DNA from: Sanderia malayensis
Taxonomy: Eukaryota; Cnidaria; Scyphozoa; Semaeostomeae; Pelagiidae
Direction: 5' to 3'
Length of the DNA stretch: 64,000 nucleotides
Assembly: GCA_013076295.1 (NCBI GenBank)
Contig: RQOL01000024.1
Coordinates: 62,001-126,000, forward strand
Shown here: positions 21,901-33,156 of the stretch, piece after piece
How positions within the stretch are numbered: the stretch's first letter is position 1
Layout: every line of letters begins with the position of its first letter
Notes under the pieces: model-generated
The model's input: only the letters and a program-made list of their open reading frames with translations
Databases searched by the model: none
What the model was told of the DNA's origin: nothing
Position numbers and translations under genes: made by a program

Positions 21901-22312
21901 ATAACTGAATAGTGAATACTATAACTTTTATAAAGCTTCATATGCAGCTAAAATGTTGGTTTGCTTGTTACTAAAAATTGTTTAATAAAAACAGGTTTTG
22001 TTGCCTGAAGTTTCAACTTTGATTTTGCGTTAAAGTTCAACTTTCATGCCTCAAAGGCAAACATCTGAAATTTTCAGGGATTTTTCAAACAGTGAAGGGT
22101 GGCGTCACAACGAGCAATTTTTTTTTCTTTCTTGCAGCAGTCAACAGATTCGCCTTGGGGATGATGATGGCGAGCAAGTAATCATTAAAGGTCTTGATGA
22201 TAACGGATTTTTGTTAGTAGAAGGTGAAAATAGAGGACTGATTTCTGTCCAGCCGGATGGGAATAGTTTTGATATGATGAAAGGGCTGATTAAATTGAAA
22301 ACCAGTTATTAA
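15989..22312 (+). CDS. HLCS: Holocarboxylase synthetase / biotin-protein ligase, nine exons
   Basis: Exons 15989-16026, 16932-17320, 17627-17901, 18231-18520, 19832-19899, 20304-20464, 20731-20845, 21043-21256 and 22138-22312 splice in phase to 574 residues. The ATG at 15989 has an in-frame TAA nine bases upstream. The enzyme forms biotinyl-AMP and transfers biotin to carboxylases. The N-terminal half matches animal HLCS regulatory sequence in layout (VKPPNIVII; GGSCLAHCCFF). The catalytic domain starts at RITSSF and shows GRGGNKWLSPDG (biotin/ATP loop), KWPNDIYF and KIGGLIV. The C-terminal domain has GLDDNGFLLV and VQPDGNSFDMM. The N-terminal region is shorter than in human HLCS. The last intron ends in CAGCAG, allowing acceptor choice (22138 or 22141) that adds or drops one Ser. 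Intron 4 carries a hAT-type MITE. Confidence 0.93.
19289..19784 (+). mobile_element. hAT-type MITE, 496 bp, in HLCS intron 4
   Basis: The element starts CAGGGTTGTCAGATT and ends TCTGACAACCCTG. It is flanked by perfect 8-bp duplications GGGTGTTC (19281-19288 and 19785-19792), as expected for hAT. The interior is AT-rich with repeated AAATTCCCAAG and AAAATCCCAAG words and no ORF. Confidence 0.9.
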
Positions 22313-23586
22313 ATTTCAGTTAATGTGATTCAAGTTGGGTATTTCCGTGATTCAACCTCGGCCTCAGGGCTAATGTTGAGTATTTTGACTAGATTTGTTT
22401 TGAATGTATTCCTTAAATGTAAAAGGGCAACATGTTATGTGTGTTAGAAGAATCGTATTCGTAAGACGAGTTTACCAAAATATAATTTTAAGCCTTAATA
22501 GCGAGCGCCGTATCACTTAAGCTTCTTTTGCCTAAATCTAAAACTGAGTTTTTGTTGAAAATGTTTATCGCGGAAAACGAACATGTGGACAAATATTTAG
22601 GCGCAACTTTTGGCCAAAATTTGCCCCCCCCCCCATTCCTGCCTCAGTGGGAAATCGGACGACTTGAGTTTTTCAGTTTTGCCCGTACATAGTATTGGCA
22701 TATTCAGTACACATTGGTATATTCTTTATAAGAATAATGGAAGTCCCCGAGCCTCGGAAAGTTCTTAGCATTCTTAAACAAATGTGTAATACAACTGACC
22801 TTCTCGCTTCAATGGTTCTGCTTTTTAAGAAAGAAAATAACAGGATTGCCACTTGCACGCATTGATTTTTAAAAGGACGTACTATTTACAAGTTAGTTTA
22901 TCGATTTTCGTGAAAATAAACTTGTTCAGAAAATGACGGAGCCAAAAGAACCAAAGGTTTTATATTTTGCTTTTTTACGTGACGAATGAGCAAATGGCCA
23001 CGTAGTTACAAGGTTAAAAGTGTTTTGTTTGGCATTCTCCAGAAAAGGGTTTAATTGGCTCAAATATAATAAATTTTGTAGCTTTCTGTAGCTTTTATAG
23101 CCCTCTGTAGCTTTCCAGCTCTCTTTCTCTCATCACAAAAGTCGCACGGAACATTAATTCGGGATACAAGCGCTGGCTATTTCCTGGGGATCGCAGGGCA
23201 TTTTTAAGGATGTTTCACTGGTGGGGCATTTAACAAAAGGGTGCTGTAGATAATTGAAAATTACACAGATTAACAGGCTATCAAATCAACAGTACTTTTA
23301 TAATATGGCTATAGACCACAAAACGAGAAGACTGATTGATAGTTTATAACAAAAAGTGTCCATCTTTTCTGAAACTTTTCTTAACAAATTGACGTCTGAT
23401 GTAAGTCTCGAAGTCTGCTTCTCTGTTTCTTCGTTCTTTCGCAGCGCGAAAATGTGCAACAGCAGTGCTTCACATACACAATCTTTACGCTCCTGCAAAC
23501 AACAAATATGTCCGTTTTAAACAATGATCTCTTTATTCTACTACTATTTTCACAACAATTTTCAGGTTTAGTATAGTATCTCCCAC
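22313..23586. other. Intergenic, no gene recognised
   Basis: The region contains a C-homopolymer near 22623. At 22560-22860 there is a diverged copy of a dispersed repeat also seen inverted at 40740-40990 (shared core CGCGGAAAACGAA.ATGTGGACAAA). No coding or RNA feature can be supported. Confidence 0.4.
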
Positions 23587-25079
23587 TTACTTCACTTCTT
23601 CTAATCTCTTTCCCCCTACATACACAATCTTCACATACACAAATCTTCTGCTATTAAAAATAGATTCTTCTTGCCAATTTCTGAGGACAATTTTCCTGTA
23701 TTGGTCTTCAATGGTAACTTCTTTATCTTTTTGAAAACTGACAGATGGGAGCTCATGCAGAGGGCTTCTTGATGTTGCATTTAAGATCTTTCTTGGATGC
23801 AACAAGCTCATTCCTTTGAATAGATCTAACTAGCTTGGCAAGCGCTTATCGACTTGCTCTGTTGCTTCAATAAGGAAAAGAAGACACCGTTGCTGAACTT
23901 CAGTGATCTTTTCTTGAGCAAGAGCAGTATTTCCTTGTTTAGAAATAGACGACTGACAATCGTGCAGAAACTTCCCTCCGAACTGAACCTTATAAATATC
24001 CAAGTTGCGTGCGCAACTGTATATATGCATATAAACAATTTAAAGAATAAAAAACAGTCACAAGTTGGAAACAACGTTTCGGGCTTGACCCGTTATCAAG
24101 TAATGAACCTTGTTCAATGGTAGTAGATTACCATGGACATCACAGGTACGAGAACGCAAGGTTTTGTAGTGAAGTGACAACTCTTTTTGCATTTCCTCTG
24201 GGTCAGCATCAGTCGCTTGATAGAAGGCATTGACGTTTTCAAACTCTGTGACTAAATTTGACACGAAATGAAAATACAGCAAATTGACAGGATCATTGAG
24301 CATTTCCAAAATTGTGCACGCTTTGTAACGTGCATCTTGAGAGCTTGCATGCTCAGCAGCTGCAAAGTAGGCTTTTAACTCCTCCCAATTCACAAGGCAG
24401 TTGTATATAACTTTGCCCCTCATTAACCATCTTGTCTTTGAATATTTCTCAAAAGGTGATGGCATCCTTTTACGTTCATCGTCAGGATTCATCAAACTGA
24501 ATAATGTTTGAAAGGCATCTCTCCGAAGACTCCTCTTGGAAAACCATTTAGTTATCTCTGCAAGTAGATAACCAAGGCTTGACGGAAGCTTTTCGAAAGC
24601 ATATTTAACACACAATGCTGATGAATGGCAAATGCACTTTACCCAAATACAGTTGGGAGCAGCAGTCTTCATTCTAGACCAGACAGAATTATGCTCACCA
24701 ATCATCACTGAAGCTCCATCACACTCAAGTCCATTGCAATCCTTCATCTTTAATCCTATACTCTCTATGCATTCGCTCATTGCTTCAAAGAAATCTCTGC
24801 CAGTAGCCTCTATCAATGGAATCAGATCAACAAAAGCTGAAACGATCTTCTTTTCCTTCTTGCTATGATATCTGATAATAACAGACATAGACAACATTCC
24901 GGTGGAGGATCAGTGGATTCATTTACCATGATTGAAAAATTTTTACCCTTTACATCATCAGCCTCGTATTTAAACAATCTGGTCCTTCCATCACTCCCAA
25001 CTAGCAATTTGACGATTCTGTTAGTTTTCCAAAATGCTCTTTTTTCCTGTTTATTCCTGACAACGATAATGCCATTCAC
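23587..25079 (-). pseudogene. hAT-family transposase pseudogene (ZBED5-like type)
   Basis: On the minus strand: NFSIMVNESTD (RNase-H-like first Asp region), then after a frameshift near 24897 SMSVIIRYHSKKE, ECDGASVMIG, CICHSSALC, YLLAEITKWFSK, KTRWLMRGK, then FHFVSNLVTEFENVNAFYQA. After further stops come DIYKVQFGGKF and EVQQRCLLFLIEA near 23830-24030 and a last open stretch at 23587-23811. The order fits a hAT transposase of the kind related to domesticated ZBED5/FAM200 proteins. At least one frameshift and internal stops make it inactive. No terminal repeats were found. Confidence 0.75.
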
Positions 25080-25319
25080 ATTAATTCCAGGATTACTTGA
25101 CTAGTTATACCTTCGTTTTGGTTTGTACGCTCCCAGAAGACCTCATAGGTATTCATTCTTCCACAATAATGCAAATTTGTTCAGTAATCTGTGATTATAT
25201 TGTGCCCGTTTCGACAAAACGTTCGTCGTATTACAAATCTCGAAGTATGCGTCATTCGCCAAGCGATTTAAGTTTTGACCGCATGTCCATAGTTTCTTTC
25301 GGGAATCTCCAGACCTAAG

Positions 25320-25440
25320 GGCCTGTTTACACGAGGTGGGCCAGCCCGGCTAGCCGAGCCAGCTCACCTTGGTGAGAAATCTTTTTGTTTGTGTTTACAT
25401 GGGCAAATCCTAGCCCGCTTAACCGGGTCAGCCTCTTATA
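25320..25440. repeat. MITE-like insertion beginning GGGCCTGTTTACACG
   Basis: A GC-richer stretch, quite unlike its AT-rich surroundings, replaces the expected continuation of the gag frame right after GDVTNF. The sequence GCCTGTTTACACGAGG ... GTGTTTACATGGGC has internal near-repeats typical of a small nonautonomous element. Only one boundary is clear. Confidence 0.4.
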
Positions 25441-25445
25441 CGCAT

Positions 25446-25968
25446 GCGTAGAATTGTCATGAAAGTTGGTCACATCTCCATTGAATCTTTGCAGTAAAAT
25501 TTTTGGCAGTCTTATTCCAACATCTGCCATGTTTGAAGTTTGACTTCTGTATTCGTCGCTTCTTCTTAGTAATTGATGTGGAGACGTCATTTCAAATACT
25601 TTTAAATTTGGTTCTGTTCTTGCTTCACTAAAAACTGTTCCTCTCTTGTGCTGCTTTAACTTGCAAATAATTTCTTCTATTTTTAAGTTTGTCTCTGTGG
25701 TTTCTTCGATTTCTTTGTCTACATCGTTTATGGCACATGTGTCTGAAATTTCGTTGTTGAATGACGTGAGTAATTTCTGTTTTGCCTGGAGGGATTTTAC
25801 CATAGCTTCTACTTTTGCTCTCATTTCAAAATTCATTGGGTTTCTGGTTCTTATGATTTCGTTAGCTTCTCTTTCGATTTTTGACACTATGGTTCTGTTC
25901 CCACCGCGTATCTTCTTGATTGCTGGATTTTCGTTCGATGCTCCTTCATTGTTTTCTGAATTCGCCAT
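25446..25968 (-). pseudogene. BEL/Pao retrotransposon gag N-terminal fragment
   Basis: The ORF starts at 25968 (MANSENNEG), with a coiled-coil-like charged region (AKVEAMVKSLQAKQ, KEIEETTETNLKIEEI). It reaches the DUF1759-type motif GIRLPKILLQRFNGDVTNF and is then cut by foreign sequence. The same arrangement is seen in the second gag at 37925-38679. No LTR was identified. It is a remnant. Confidence 0.7.
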
Positions 25969-26799
25969 TTTTTACTTCTTTTGATTTGTGTACTTATGAG
26001 GCCTGTGTATTTATGTCATTGACAGGAATACACCTTTTGTCCTTCTCATAATACATTAGTTGGTTGAATGGATTTTCAGCAAAAACAATTGTAAAACAAC
26101 TCCAAGAGGCGAGCAAATGTAAAGCTGATAATAAAATCCAAATTACTTGATTATTGATAATAAAAATCTAAAATCTAAATTTTCCAGCATCTAAAACCTT
26201 CACTTGAAAGGCTTACATAAAATTGCTCTCAAATGCATTATCGGGAATTTCCATCTCTTCCTCGTCAACTGAACTATGCAATGAATTATCCTCTCTTGAT
26301 TTTCTGCTTTCAAAAAGAATGCCCAAAATATATTTTTATCTGACTCGGTTCGAAGCAAAACTCTACAACTCAATCAGTTAACATTCAGCAAGATCAACAA
26401 AAAAAAGAAAAATAGTCCCTCCTCGCTGGCACGTGCGTCCGCAATGTCTCCTGGGACGGTCCGGCGGTCAGGGGGTAAAGTCATGTTACAAGACATGCAT
26501 GGGGGTAATGTTACAACAATTACAATAACAACTAAAAGAATAAGTATCTGTCCAGTTTTTCTCATAACCTCACAAACACAATCGACATTTCTTGCCCCAA
26601 CGTTTTGGTTAGTGTAAAATTGAGATGATAATGTTTCTTCACAGATTCTTGCCTTCACTTTTACACCAGACGTGAACTCTAGCTCGAACCATTGTACTAA
26701 CGAAACTGTATCCAAAATATGGATCTTGTATATTCTGCTTCTGGTGAATTCTTCCACGTGGTCATCTTTTTCCGAAAGGAAAATATACTTATTACAGTT

Positions 26800-27470
26800 A
26801 CCTAGATTCTGCCATATCATCTTCTGCATTGTCAATTTCAGGTTTTTTCAGAACTATATCGCTGCTGTGAGGGAGCAATTCCAGTTCTTCCCTTTTATCT
26901 TGAAGAGCCACTACTCGTGGAAGCTCGCAAATAGTCAAATAGAATTCTTTGAACTCTTTTCTTCCAGATTCTTTCCAGATCACTCTATCCTGCCTCGGGA
27001 GTGTCAGCCCCCCCCCCCCCACAAGAGAAAATGTTTCCATGCTCGAGACAATGTCTTCATAGTCGAAAATATTTGCCAGTGTTGATAACTCCTTCGTAAT
27101 TATACTGTCATAGCGCTCCTCTCATACAATCCTTAGTTTCTCGCAAAGAACTAAGAGATCCTCTATAGTATCTCCCTTGTTCTCTTGCAGACCAATGTCG
27201 ATTTCTTCTTTCCTTGCTTTGCAGCCTAATATATATGCAAGAGAAAAACGATTACAACGACATATAAGGACATAAAATAATATCCAGTTGAAAACTATCT
27301 TCCAAAGCAATGTCATTATTCAAGATACTATGTAAATCCTCGAGAAGTTGCTACCGAAGTTCGTCTCTTTCATCCCCATCTTGCTTTAGCGCATCGTCAT
27401 TTTTGTTCAATAACCTCGTCGCAGTGCCACGGTGAGATTTTCTCATTCTCTTTGCTTTTTCCAGGTTATC
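26800..27470 (-). pseudogene. Second gag-like fragment, broken
   Basis: Minus-strand reading begins at MDNLEKAKRMRKSHRGTATR (near 27470), continues GDERDEL, then after stops QLLEDLHSI, KEEIDIGLQENKGD and a final open stretch ending in KKPEIDNAEDDMAE near 26800. The opening motif (a short Met-start followed by KAKRxR, RGxxTRL, DDAL, GDERDEL) is familiar from LTR-retroelement gag proteins in invertebrates, but the family is uncertain. Several stops and frameshifts make it inactive. Confidence 0.4.
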
Positions 27471-27815
27471 CATTTCTATTTTCTGCTAAACTTATCCAAC
27501 TTATTGTATTGGCTGGATTCCTTCTCTTTCATGTTTCTTTTGAATTTCAATATTATCGATGTTGATGTTAAGCTGTAGCGATTTTTCGAGTCACGTCGTG
27601 GTCACCAATTTGGTAATTTTAGAGAAATCTTTATTTACTGATGAATTGAAAGTTATTCTTTTTTAAGCTAACCTTACGAAGGCTTGAGCTTTGGAATTGC
27701 CAGAGTTGAACGAAGTTTTCCAATTTAAGTTTAATAGAGCTGTCGAAGGGTACAGAGATGACCTTTTTTAGATTCTCTGAAGATGTGGTAGCTTCTTGTG
27801 GAATTGAAACATCGG

Positions 27816-28740
27816 TCATTGGGAAGAAGGCCACGTGCAGAACCGTAGTTTTCCGTAATGAAAATGTTTGATGCTCTTCCACCATGCAATCTGACACAAA
27901 GGAAATCGCATTGCACATCTATCTGGCCATTTGATTAGTGGTTTCAATTCTAACGCCATTAACCGTACCCATGTAAAAACAATAGCTGTTACCAGCCCAA
28001 TAGCTACATCAAACCGATAAGCAAGGTCTTGCACTTTCAAATTACATTTCAAGCGCATCATCACTATCAATAACTCTATGTTGCCTGCCACGACTTTCGG
28101 GTGTTGGACCAAAGAGATCGATTAAGAAAACAGCTTATCAACTTTCAAACAACATGAAAAATAACGTAAAAACTCTCGAAGAATATCAGCAAGAGAATAT
28201 TAGAATTCTAACATCGACCACGCGGACCTGATAACTGGGTGTAGGCCTTTGTATGGGGTGTGGAATTACCACAAAATACAAAAAAAGTTAAATTTATCAG
28301 TACTAAAAGTTTAGCGTTCTTCACATCTAACTCAAGAGAGAGCTTTCTCTTCGAGCCTGGGCGTCTCTTAAAACTTCTAAATGTTCCTTCACTTGCCTGC
28401 ATTAATGCTTCTTCTGCTTTACTTTTCTGCTGTTCTTTCTCTCTCTGACCTTGTCCTTTCCAACATTGCATGCGACAAACAACTGGTAATAAATGGTTGA
28501 AAACTAGTTTTAAAATGTTTGCTCCCCCAAAGCCGGTGTAGAACTGCACTTTGTAATCTCTAGGAATTTGCTGTAGTTCATATTCAGGTCCTAAACTAGA
28601 CACAAATTCATCTAGAGTCTTTGGCGTGTATTGTTCTGTACTTGCAAAGAGCACTGTCTGGTTCATTGTTACCGGTATTTTTTGGGCTTCGACGCAAGTT
28701 TGTTTCGCCAGAAAGTGGCTTGCCGCGATTTTTTTCTCTT
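27816..28740 (-). pseudogene. DDE_Tnp_4-type (Harbinger/ISL2EU-like) transposase fragment
   Basis: Minus-strand pieces VQFYTGFGGANILKLVF, then KRRPGSKRKLSLE, and in another frame RLKCNLKVQDLAYRFDVAIG, FTWVRLMALELKPLIKWPDR match the conserved N-terminal half of DDE_Tnp_4 transposases (FYTGF, LxxLEFFLVLVRLR, QDLAYRF, IKWPSR). The catalytic half (IIDCTEIF and on) is missing or unreadable, and frames change at least twice. The fragment abuts the Pao integrase remnant at 28776. Confidence 0.6.
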
Positions 28741-28775
28741 CACTGGTGTCTTTTTCATCTCTGCATCGCGCCGTG

Positions 28776-29310
28776 TCAGGTATACATTGTTGGGTAATTA
28801 AAGTTGCCAAGTGGCTTCCCAAATTTGAAATGATTTGAATAAACGAGCATCCCATTGTCTGCAGCCTTGTACGCAAGACCATCGTCCGAGTTGATAAGGC
28901 TGGGGGTACCCGTCTTTGCATAAGGTCTCAAGCAATTCACAAATGTAGAGGTTTGCAAGTCTGAGATCAACTCTAGGTGCACTGGCCTGGCAACACAGCA
29001 CCTGAATAGAGTTATGTATACCTTTACCATTTCACCTGTGCTCTTTTTGATGTATAACGGACCTGCAAAGTCTACACCAGTGTTGCTCAAAGGTAAAAGT
29101 TCAGTTGCCCTAAAATTTGGCAGTTCGGTGGTGGGAGGTGGTTTAAAAGCTCCCGCCCTAGTCTGTTACAAGTCTCGCACTTGCCTACCACTAGCTTAAC
29201 CTGCTGCCTTCCTTGAGATACCCAGAACCTTCCTCTAAATTTGTTTAAAGTTGATCTGAGCTTGTTGTGGTGCACTCTATAAACTTTGTGAAAGAGCAAG
29301 TGAAATGAAA
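28776..29310 (-). pseudogene. BEL/Pao integrase fragment
   Basis: Minus-strand HHNKLRSTLNKFRGRFWVSQ, VKLVVGKCETCNRL is the zinc-binding HHCC domain of a Pao-type integrase. NTGVDFAGPLYIK, KVYITLFRC, ARPVHLELISDL and LINSDDGLAYKAA form the start of the rve core, with the first catalytic Asp in GVDFAGP and the second in NSDD. The third acidic residue is not seen. A frameshift near 29090 separates the two parts. It belongs to one of the minus-strand BEL/Pao copies, whose other pieces lie at 25446-25968 and 33157-38679. Confidence 0.75.
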
Positions 29311-29454
29311 CGCTTTGTAATCAAAACATAAACTAAATATTCAGATTTGTATAGTTCAAACCGCTTGGTATATATCATTCCACATTCTACTCCTTACCCC
29401 TATGTGTCCCTGTGGTCTTACACGTCATCACTGCAGGATCCATTGTGTGAACTA

Positions 29455-29950
29455 AGTCTTTGAAAGTTTCTCATCGAATTTTGCTTTTGCGAAACCACTT
29501 TGGAATTTCAGCCAGAAGGTAACCAAGATTGGATGGCATTTTCTCAAATGGTTTTTGAATATACAAAGCAAGGGAATGACAAATGCATCGGTTTAGCTGG
29601 CTATCAGGGGACTCTGCTTTTACCCTTGATCAGACTAAATCATGCTGTCCAGTCATCGCTGACGCCCCATCACTGCCAAATCCAATACAATTAGACAAGC
29701 TCATCCCCATTTCCTCCAATTTAGTCTGGAGATGTGCAAAATGTTCGATCCCCTTAGCTCCACAGACTGAAATAATCCAGCATAGTCAATTGCTCCTCTT
29801 GCCTCATCGAAATATCGAACTACTATGCACAAATACTTTTCAGAAGAAACATGAGTCCCCTTATCTATCAGAACAGAATATTTCTTGTCGCGAACTGCAT
29901 CTTTCAGGTTCTCGTGAAGGGCTGGAGAAATCACTTTCGAAATCAACTTC
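29455..29950 (-). pseudogene. hAT transposase fragment, second copy
   Basis: Minus-strand LHENLKDAVRDKKYSVLIDK, then KYLCIVVRYFDEARGAI is the hAT RNase-H-fold start. Downstream, in other frames, come GSDGAS, CICHSLAL, LGYLLAEIPKWF, parallel to 24520-24740. The protein is interrupted by stops and frameshifts. It is the same general family as 23587-25079 but only distantly similar. Confidence 0.65.
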
Positions 29951-30037
29951 CATACAGCTGCAAGTGTTTAAGGGCACTTCCTTTTCCATGCGTTTTCATT
30001 AATTCTACTCAACGCCTTTAAAATACTAGATAACGAA

Positions 30038-31165
30038 TTATGAACGTTGTCCAGAACCGGGGTTGATGACGAGGGTGCATCTGTTTCCAGCATGCTTTCC
30101 CCCACAGCCCGGTCTGTTGCATACATGTTTAAATCGGCAGGTAGCCTCGTTACAAAATCGTCCTGTATTAAACTTGCGGCATACATCGTCCTTTGTTGCC
30201 ACAAGGGATTTACTGTTAAAGGGTCCTTTGTTAAAAATACGATTCTCTCGTGGGCCGGCTGTGAACGTCATCAACCAGAGATGTTGGTCAATCCTTCCCC
30301 AGTCCATTGTTCAGTCATTGGCAGCCTTGGCGCGAAACTTGCGGTCGTAGAGCAGCCACCCAAGTGGTGGAAATGAAAGGCCGCATAGCGAATTGTCTCC
30401 AAATAGGAGAACAATTCAACATCCCTCGCCGGGAATTTTGAGGCGAGAATTTTTGAATACACGATAAATGCATCAGTCCACTTTTCGATGCGGGTGATGG
30501 GCTTGTCCCCGTAACCAGTTTCAGGTCTTTATCATCCCCCATAGAAATGGAAAACTTTTGTGATGCCGGGGGGATAATTTATGGACGCTCTCAGGTACTA
30601 ATTTTGACAAGTCAAAAAACTCACCACTCTGGATTTGCCTGACGAGGTTGCTGGAAATCTCCGGTGAGAAGGCATTGATCGTTTGCGTGGCCGGCATCAG
30701 TGGGGCTGAACAGCTTGGAAGATGCGACATTCTGAGTGAAACTGGCTGCGGCGTACTTGCTGGTCTATCTGTCTGTGGAGGCTTGTTGGCGGTCATCAGT
30801 TCACAGACGATGGTAGCCAGAGAACCCTCTATTGCAGTTTGGACGATTTGGTCTAACTCAATATGGTTGAGAGAGCTGGAAGCCGATGCTCCTGGATGCT
30901 CTGCTGAAGCAGTTGATGCTGACGAGGACGGTCCAGGTGCGGCAGGTCCAGGCGTTACTGCGAATGCTGGTTCTATGGTTGACACTTCCATGTTGGCTTC
31001 GGTTGCAACACTGGGCCATGAAATAGCAGTAGTCACTGCTGTAGACGGTCGCGTACTTCTCCGTATGCTTTGTTTCGCTGACTTGCTTTTAGGCATCTCA
31101 CCTAGCTTTCGTTGAGATAAATTTTTGCCCCAATCATCAAAATGTTCAGAAACTGTCTTATTCAT
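30038..31165 (-). pseudogene. DIRS-type retrotransposon gag-like ORF, frameshifted
   Basis: The minus ORF from 31165 has a low-complexity Ser/Pro/Ala N-terminus, then QIQSGEFFDLSKLVPE. After frameshifts come MGDDKDLKLV, YSKILASKFPARDVELFSYL, IDQHLWLMTFTAGP and a zinc-knuckle-like FNTGRFCNEATCRFKHVCNR. This order (SGEFxDLxxLLP, DKDLKL, ARxxELFxYLExIRYAA, CCCH-like finger) fits the first ORF of DIRS/tyrosine-recombinase retrotransposons of cnidarians as I know them. At least two frameshifts (near 30540 and 30320) inactivate it. No RT or recombinase follows. Confidence 0.6.
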
Positions 31166-31241
31166 GTCAAATTGCTACCCATTTCTGACTTACAGCCCAA
31201 ATTTCATAAGATTTGGGTCATCAAGCTCTAAGTAATTTCTA

Positions 31242-32180
31242 GGGTTGCCAGACCCTATCGGTCAGCAGTAGCCAAACATGATTCTGAAGGAGGCCAAAAT
31301 GTAGCCAGATTTTTCAGCAGAAGAAAACACATGGTTTAACAGAAATAGATCAATTTTTATATTTTAAAATGAACCATTTCCATGGATGCATCGTTCAGTT
31401 AATTCAGACTTAATTAAATTTAGTTAAAAAATAAACAACGTGAAGGGAAACAGAACCAAAATTTTGCCAAAGCAGTAACCAAGTTTATAACAGGGTAATT
31501 GTTTATAATGAATTATGTTTATATATCATATATTTTTCATTTCATGGTTGGATTGTTGTTATAAAATTTTTCACAAGTATTCATTCAAGCTACGTCCTTC
31601 ATCTGCCGAAGTTTCTCCTTGGCTGTAGATGTTTGCGGAATGGAACAACAACTGAAGCATTTCTTGTTAAACAATGAAGTCTCGGCAATATTTTTGCCCA
31701 AATTTGAAATTCACTCGAATTCTGATTACATCATCCAGCATAACAAGTCACATTCTGCTTCTTATCTTTGTTCTTACATTAGTATGTAACATGTGAAAAC
31801 ACTCTCTCGCATATAGCATTCCTCACTGGGGTCGCAAGGGCAGTTAAAGAATAGAGAGCCAATTTTTTGAATGGTTGCTTTCCTGTACTAGATGTGTATT
31901 TCAAAATTCTGCGCCAAAATTCAGCTGAATGTCTTGGAACAACTCCACTAAAAGCGCTTTTGGCTGCCCAATCGACGTGAAGTATCCTGCTGTATTCTTC
32001 CAAAACTGACGATATGTCAGCCATGGTGTGAAGCATGGGTAAAAAATAAAGTGGACGGTGAACCTGAGAGAGAACTGTCATTAGGGACAGGTAGTTGAGA
32101 CCTGAAAATAGTTTCATTCCCAGGAAGTCTATTTTCAACCTGTGTAAGCGCTTCAACGCAAGCTATTATTGCTATTGCTA
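31242..32180 (-). pseudogene. hAT element 3' part: dimerisation domain plus terminus
   Basis: Minus-strand LNYLSLMTVLSQVHRPLYFL, HTMADISSVLEEYSRILHVD, AEFWRRILKYTSSTGKQPFK and TPVRNAICERVFSHVTY form the C-terminal hAT dimerisation region. About 530 bp downstream the sequence ends in TAGGGTTGCCAGAC (31242), close to the hAT terminus CAGGGTTGCCAGA. Upstream the frame breaks at about 32180 against an unrelated fragment. Confidence 0.7.
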
Positions 32181-32189
32181 CGTAACTAT

Positions 32190-32600
32190 TGCTTCTAATA
32201 GCAAATCCGAAGTAATTTTGGATGCGTTTTATAGTCTGTTTTGTCAGTCGACCAGCACCTCCAACCGTCTTTCCATCTGTTAACTTTGTCCCTTTTGTTC
32301 TTTCTTGTATTTTGTAAGAGTTGTCCTCATTCTTTTCTGTATATGGCCAACACATACCTCCTTGGTAATTTTATAAAGTTCTCCATACTCCTCTTCCAGT
32401 GCTTTAGAATCTTCTCCAAAGCAACTGCTATCACCTTCCCCTACCAATTGAGTGTACTTCAGTTCACTCGACTCAATGCTTCGCTTAAAAATCAGAATTG
32501 CTCCTTTATTCTCCATGTCTCGAGATGACTCTTTGTGGTTTATGTCACATGAGTCTTGATGGTTCTCATACCATTGTGCAAAATCGTCTGCAATTAAATC
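32190..32600 (-). pseudogene. Mutator-like (PF20700-type) transposase fragment
   Basis: Minus-strand ILIFKRSIESSELKYTQLVG, EGDSSCFGEDSKAL, KEVCVGHIQKRMRTTL and, in another frame, GGAGRLTKQTIKRIQNYFGF match the central part of the Mutator-like transposase domain family (motifs GDGDS, KxxCxGHVQKR, GKGRLTDxxIxxLQxYYG). The Asp of GDGDS is present as GEGDSS. The fragment is joined directly to a hAT remnant at about 32180, so one element probably inserted into the other. Confidence 0.6.
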
Positions 32601-33156
32601 TATGCTCCATCACGGAATATTAGGATTTGATTTCAGTGATGAGAAGACGCTGAGCCTCTGCATCTCGCTGAAATGTTTTCTGTAAACCTGTAAGGATTTC
32701 AAGGATGTCACAAATGAGAAATATAGGCCAAATGTGTTTTTCATCCCAAGTCTTGAAAAAAATCTTGATTGAATCCCTTTAGGTTCTTTCTAAAAAAGTG
32801 AAAAGTGGAAATACTGGAACTTGTTCTTATTTGCAATGGAATTTCGTTGCATGTCTTTGCACTTGTGTAGAGAAAAGGTGTTTTAGAGAACTTTAGGATT
32901 GAGCCTTGAGATGTCTAAATCAAGTTGATTTCTTGTTTGATAAGTCTGGTGCTAAGTCCACCCATCTTTCAATCCAGAGCTCTCAATCAGCGTCTTTGCT
33001 CTGTTTTGGAAACGCTGGAGATGATCAAGTTGCAGTACCATTAAAATGAAAAATAGTATAAAATGTTTAAAAGAAACTAATGGTCGATGAAGGAGTATAG
33101 AAGCTATTTAACAAAAATGTGGAACTGTTTAATTATGGGACAATAATGTAAGCAAG
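32601..33156. other. No gene recognised
   Basis: AT-rich sequence between the Mutator-like fragment and the BEL/Pao remnants; nothing identifiable. Confidence 0.35.

Noticed and set aside
26374..26835. 153-codon minus ORF with a hydrophobic segment
   Set aside because: Starts within gag-like debris and has no recognisable domain; too weak for a gene call.
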